This document shows, in pieces, positions 62,577 to 64,000 of a DNA stretch of 64,000 nucleotides. Source of the DNA: Dolomitihabitans soli. Its GTDB lineage: Bacteria > Actinomycetota > Actinomycetes > Streptosporangiales > Streptosporangiaceae. Position numbers and translations under genes: made by a program. A model generated the notes under the pieces. That model was not told where the DNA came from, did not search any database, and saw only the letters and a list, made by a program, of their open reading frames with translations. How positions within the stretch are numbered: the first letter of the stretch is position 1; each line of letters starts with the position of its first letter. Location of the stretch: the NCBI RefSeq assembly GCF_022213955.1, contig NZ_JAKNTW010000001.1:930001-994000 (forward strand), given 5' to 3'.

Positions 62577-63518
62577 ATGGCGGATGAACCCGGCGGGGAG
62601 AGTCTGGGCACGGTGATCGTGGCCGGGGCCGTCAACCTCGCGATCGCGCTGGCCAAGCTGGTCGCCGGGCTGGTCAGCGGCTCCGCCGCCATGCTGTCGG
62701 AGGCGGCGCACTCGGCGGCCGACACCGTGACCGAGATCCTGCTGCTGGTCGCGGTCCGGCACGGGGAGCGCCCCGCCGATCCGGCGCACCCGTTCGGGTA
62801 CGGCAAGGCCGGGTTCTTCTGGGCGTTGATGGCGGCGGGCGCGACCCTCGCGGGCGGCGCGGGGTTCTCCATCACCCACGGCGTGCACACGATCAGCCAC
62901 GGCGAGGATCTATCCGATTTCACCGTCGCCTACGTGGTGCTCGCGGTGTCCTTCGTGCTGGAGGCGATCTCGTTCGCCAGGGCGGTCAGGCAGACGGGCG
63001 GGGAGGCGCGGCGCTGGAAGGTGAGCCGCACCCGTTACGTGTCGCGCACCTCCGACACCGCGCTGAAGGCCGTGGTGCTCGAGGACGCCGCCGCTCTCAC
63101 GGGCCTGGTCATCGCCGCCCTCGGCCTGGCCGGGTCACAGCTGACCGGCGACTCGCTGTGGGACGGCGTGGCCTCGGTCCTGATCGGCCTGCTGCTGCTC
63201 GGCGTCGCGGCGAGCCTCATCAGAGCCAACACCTCGCTGCTCATCGGCCGGTCGGCCCCCGAGTCCATGCGGGCGGCGATCCGGGCCGAGCTGCTGGCCC
63301 AGTCCGAGATCGAGGACGTCGTCGAACTGCTGACCATGATGATCGGCCCCGGCCAGGTGCTGGTCGCGGCCAAGGTCGACTTCGACGACGAGGCCAGCGG
63401 CGCGGGCCTCGAAGCCGCGGCCGACCGCGTGCACCGGCGCCTCACCGAGCGCTTCCCCGGCATCCGCCAGGTGTTCCTCGATCCCACCCCCGGCGCCGGA
63501 GCCCCCAGGGACCGGTGA
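62577..63518 (+). CDS. Cation diffusion facilitator family transporter
   Basis: A 313-residue CDF protein with six membrane helices and a C-terminal cytoplasmic domain. Helix 2 has SEAAHSAADTVTEILLL with the metal-site His and Asp, followed by PADPAHPFGYGKAGFFWALMAAG; helix 5 has VLEDAAALTGLVIAALG. The cytoplasmic domain ends VHRRLTERFPGIRQVFLDP. Zn2+ or Mn2+/Fe2+ efflux is likely but not resolved. It is divergent from the MarR gene and convergent with the phosphopantetheinyl transferase gene. Confidence 0.92.
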   Translation: MADEPGGESLGTVIVAGAVNLAIALAKLVAGLVSGSAAMLSEAAHSAADTVTEILLLVAVRHGERPADPAHPFGYGKAGFFWALMAAGATLAGGAGFSITHGVHTISHGEDLSDFTVAYVVLAVSFVLEAISFARAVRQTGGEARRWKVSRTRYVSRTSDTALKAVVLEDAAALTGLVIAALGLAGSQLTGDSLWDGVASVLIGLLLLGVAASLIRANTSLLIGRSAPESMRAAIRAELLAQSEIEDVVELLTMMIGPGQVLVAAKVDFDDEASGAGLEAAADRVHRRLTERFPGIRQVFLDPTPGAGAPRDR

Positions 63519-63541
63519 CGGCAGATGGTGCGCCGGGAGGG

Positions 63542-64000
63542 TCAGGCGGTGAAGGCGGGGGAGAGGACGGCCGGGTGGTCGGTGACGGTGGTCGCGAGCA
63601 CGTCGCCGTCGGACCACTCCAGCAGGTGCCTGCCCTGCCAGAGGAGGCGGCGGGGCGTGCCGGGCTCGTCCAGCGGCAGCGCCGACAGGTCGAGCCCCGG
63701 CAGGTCGGACAGGGTCAGCTCATCCCGCTTGACCAGCGCCTCCTTGCGCACCCACTGGCGGATCAGCGCCCGGTTGTCGCGCACCAGCACCAACTCGCGC
63801 GGCGCGAGCGCCTGCCCGGCCAGATCCGGGTCCATCGGCCCCGGGGGCACCCGCTCGACGTCGACCCCGACCTTGCCGGGCCCCGCGGCGGCGCACACGT
63901 AACCCATGGTGTGACTGAGGCTGACCCCGACGTCGGGAGCCTCGGCGAGGTACGGCCGGCCGTGGCCGGGGCCGCAGGTGTCGCAGTGTTGCAGCAGGGT
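63542..64000 (-). CDS. 4'-phosphopantetheinyl transferase superfamily protein, 5' truncated by window edge
   Basis: The minus-strand frame is open to the right edge, so the N-terminus is missing. Visible motifs are CDTCGPGHGRPYL, VGVSLSHT, the Mg2+-binding VGVDVERV and WVRKEALVKRDEL (the WxxKEAxxK signature), which together define a Sfp-type transferase. It adds the phosphopantetheine arm to carrier proteins of fatty acid, polyketide or nonribosomal peptide synthases. No synthase is in this window. The ATG at 63907 is internal. Confidence 0.9.
   Translation of the reverse strand, partial: TLLQHCDTCGPGHGRPYLAEAPDVGVSLSHTMGYVCAAAGPGKVGVDVERVPPGPMDPDLAGQALAPRELVLVRDNRALIRQWVRKEALVKRDELTLSDLPGLDLSALPLDEPGTPRRLLWQGRHLLEWSDGDVLATTVTDHPAVLSPAFTA

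Overview
The window is a very GC-rich, gene-dense stretch of actinobacterial chromosome. It shows GTG/TTG starts, ATGA/GTGA gene overlaps, GC-rich hairpin terminators without long U-tracts, and several actinobacterial families (PdtaR, LprG-P55, a PolA lacking proofreading residues, Spo0M-like and SPFH proteins). The order lgt / gltBD / pyk / pdtaR / liv transporter / polA / rpsA / coaE / uvrB and then pyrG / nudix / xerD / parA / scpAB / rluB / aroH / tyrA / cmk / der resembles the core of Streptomyces and relatives. From gene content I would guess a filamentous actinomycete near the Streptosporangiaceae, but the sequence alone does not prove the family. No prophage, insertion sequence, CRISPR array, rRNA or replication origin was seen.

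Layout. 1-4.5 kb: end of a DsbA-like thioredoxin protein, then lgt with an unusual repeat tail, a VIT/CCC1 transporter and two membrane-anchored paralogues, the first three ORFs of this run overlapping. 4.6-10.7 kb: gltB-gltD (glutamate synthase). 10.8-16.9 kb: secreted subtilase, DUF2784 protein, pyruvate kinase, VOC protein, tRNA-Leu(CAA), PdtaR response regulator and a lipoprotein. 17.3-23.4 kb: a branched-chain amino-acid ABC transporter whose binding protein (+) faces the livHMGF block (-). 23.8-31 kb: thioesterase, polA, polysaccharide deacetylase, rpsA, GNAT, coaE. 31.3-36.1 kb: an uncharacterised membrane protein and an SPFH-SPFH-Spo0M operon. 36.3-43.3 kb: uvrB, Uma2, a helical membrane protein, methyltransferase, DUF4126, nitronate monooxygenase-like enzyme, acyltransferase. 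43.4-57.3 kb: pyrG to der, interrupted by a TetR-carotenoid oxygenase pair. 57.4-64 kb: accessory genes (a decayed gene, SnoaL-like, DUF1330, TetR, lprG-P55, MarR, cation efflux, phosphopantetheinyl transferase).

Recurring themes. (i) At least a dozen genes have a TANNNT -10 box 6-8 nt before the start codon and no Shine-Dalgarno, which predicts leaderless mRNAs and fixes several starts. (ii) Short tandem repeats sit right at the 3' ends of genes (31 bp x5, 13 bp x5, 61 bp x2+) and inside two genes (81 bp in lgt, 33 bp in the pseudouridine synthase). (iii) Several perfect long hairpins mark transcript ends. The best candidates for something new are the giant low-complexity N-terminus of the pseudouridine synthase, the SPFH-SPFH-Spo0M operon, the self-contained TetR/carotenoid oxygenase cassette whose promoter is built into the upstream terminator, and the LivH permease fused to a secreted beta-sandwich-like domain.
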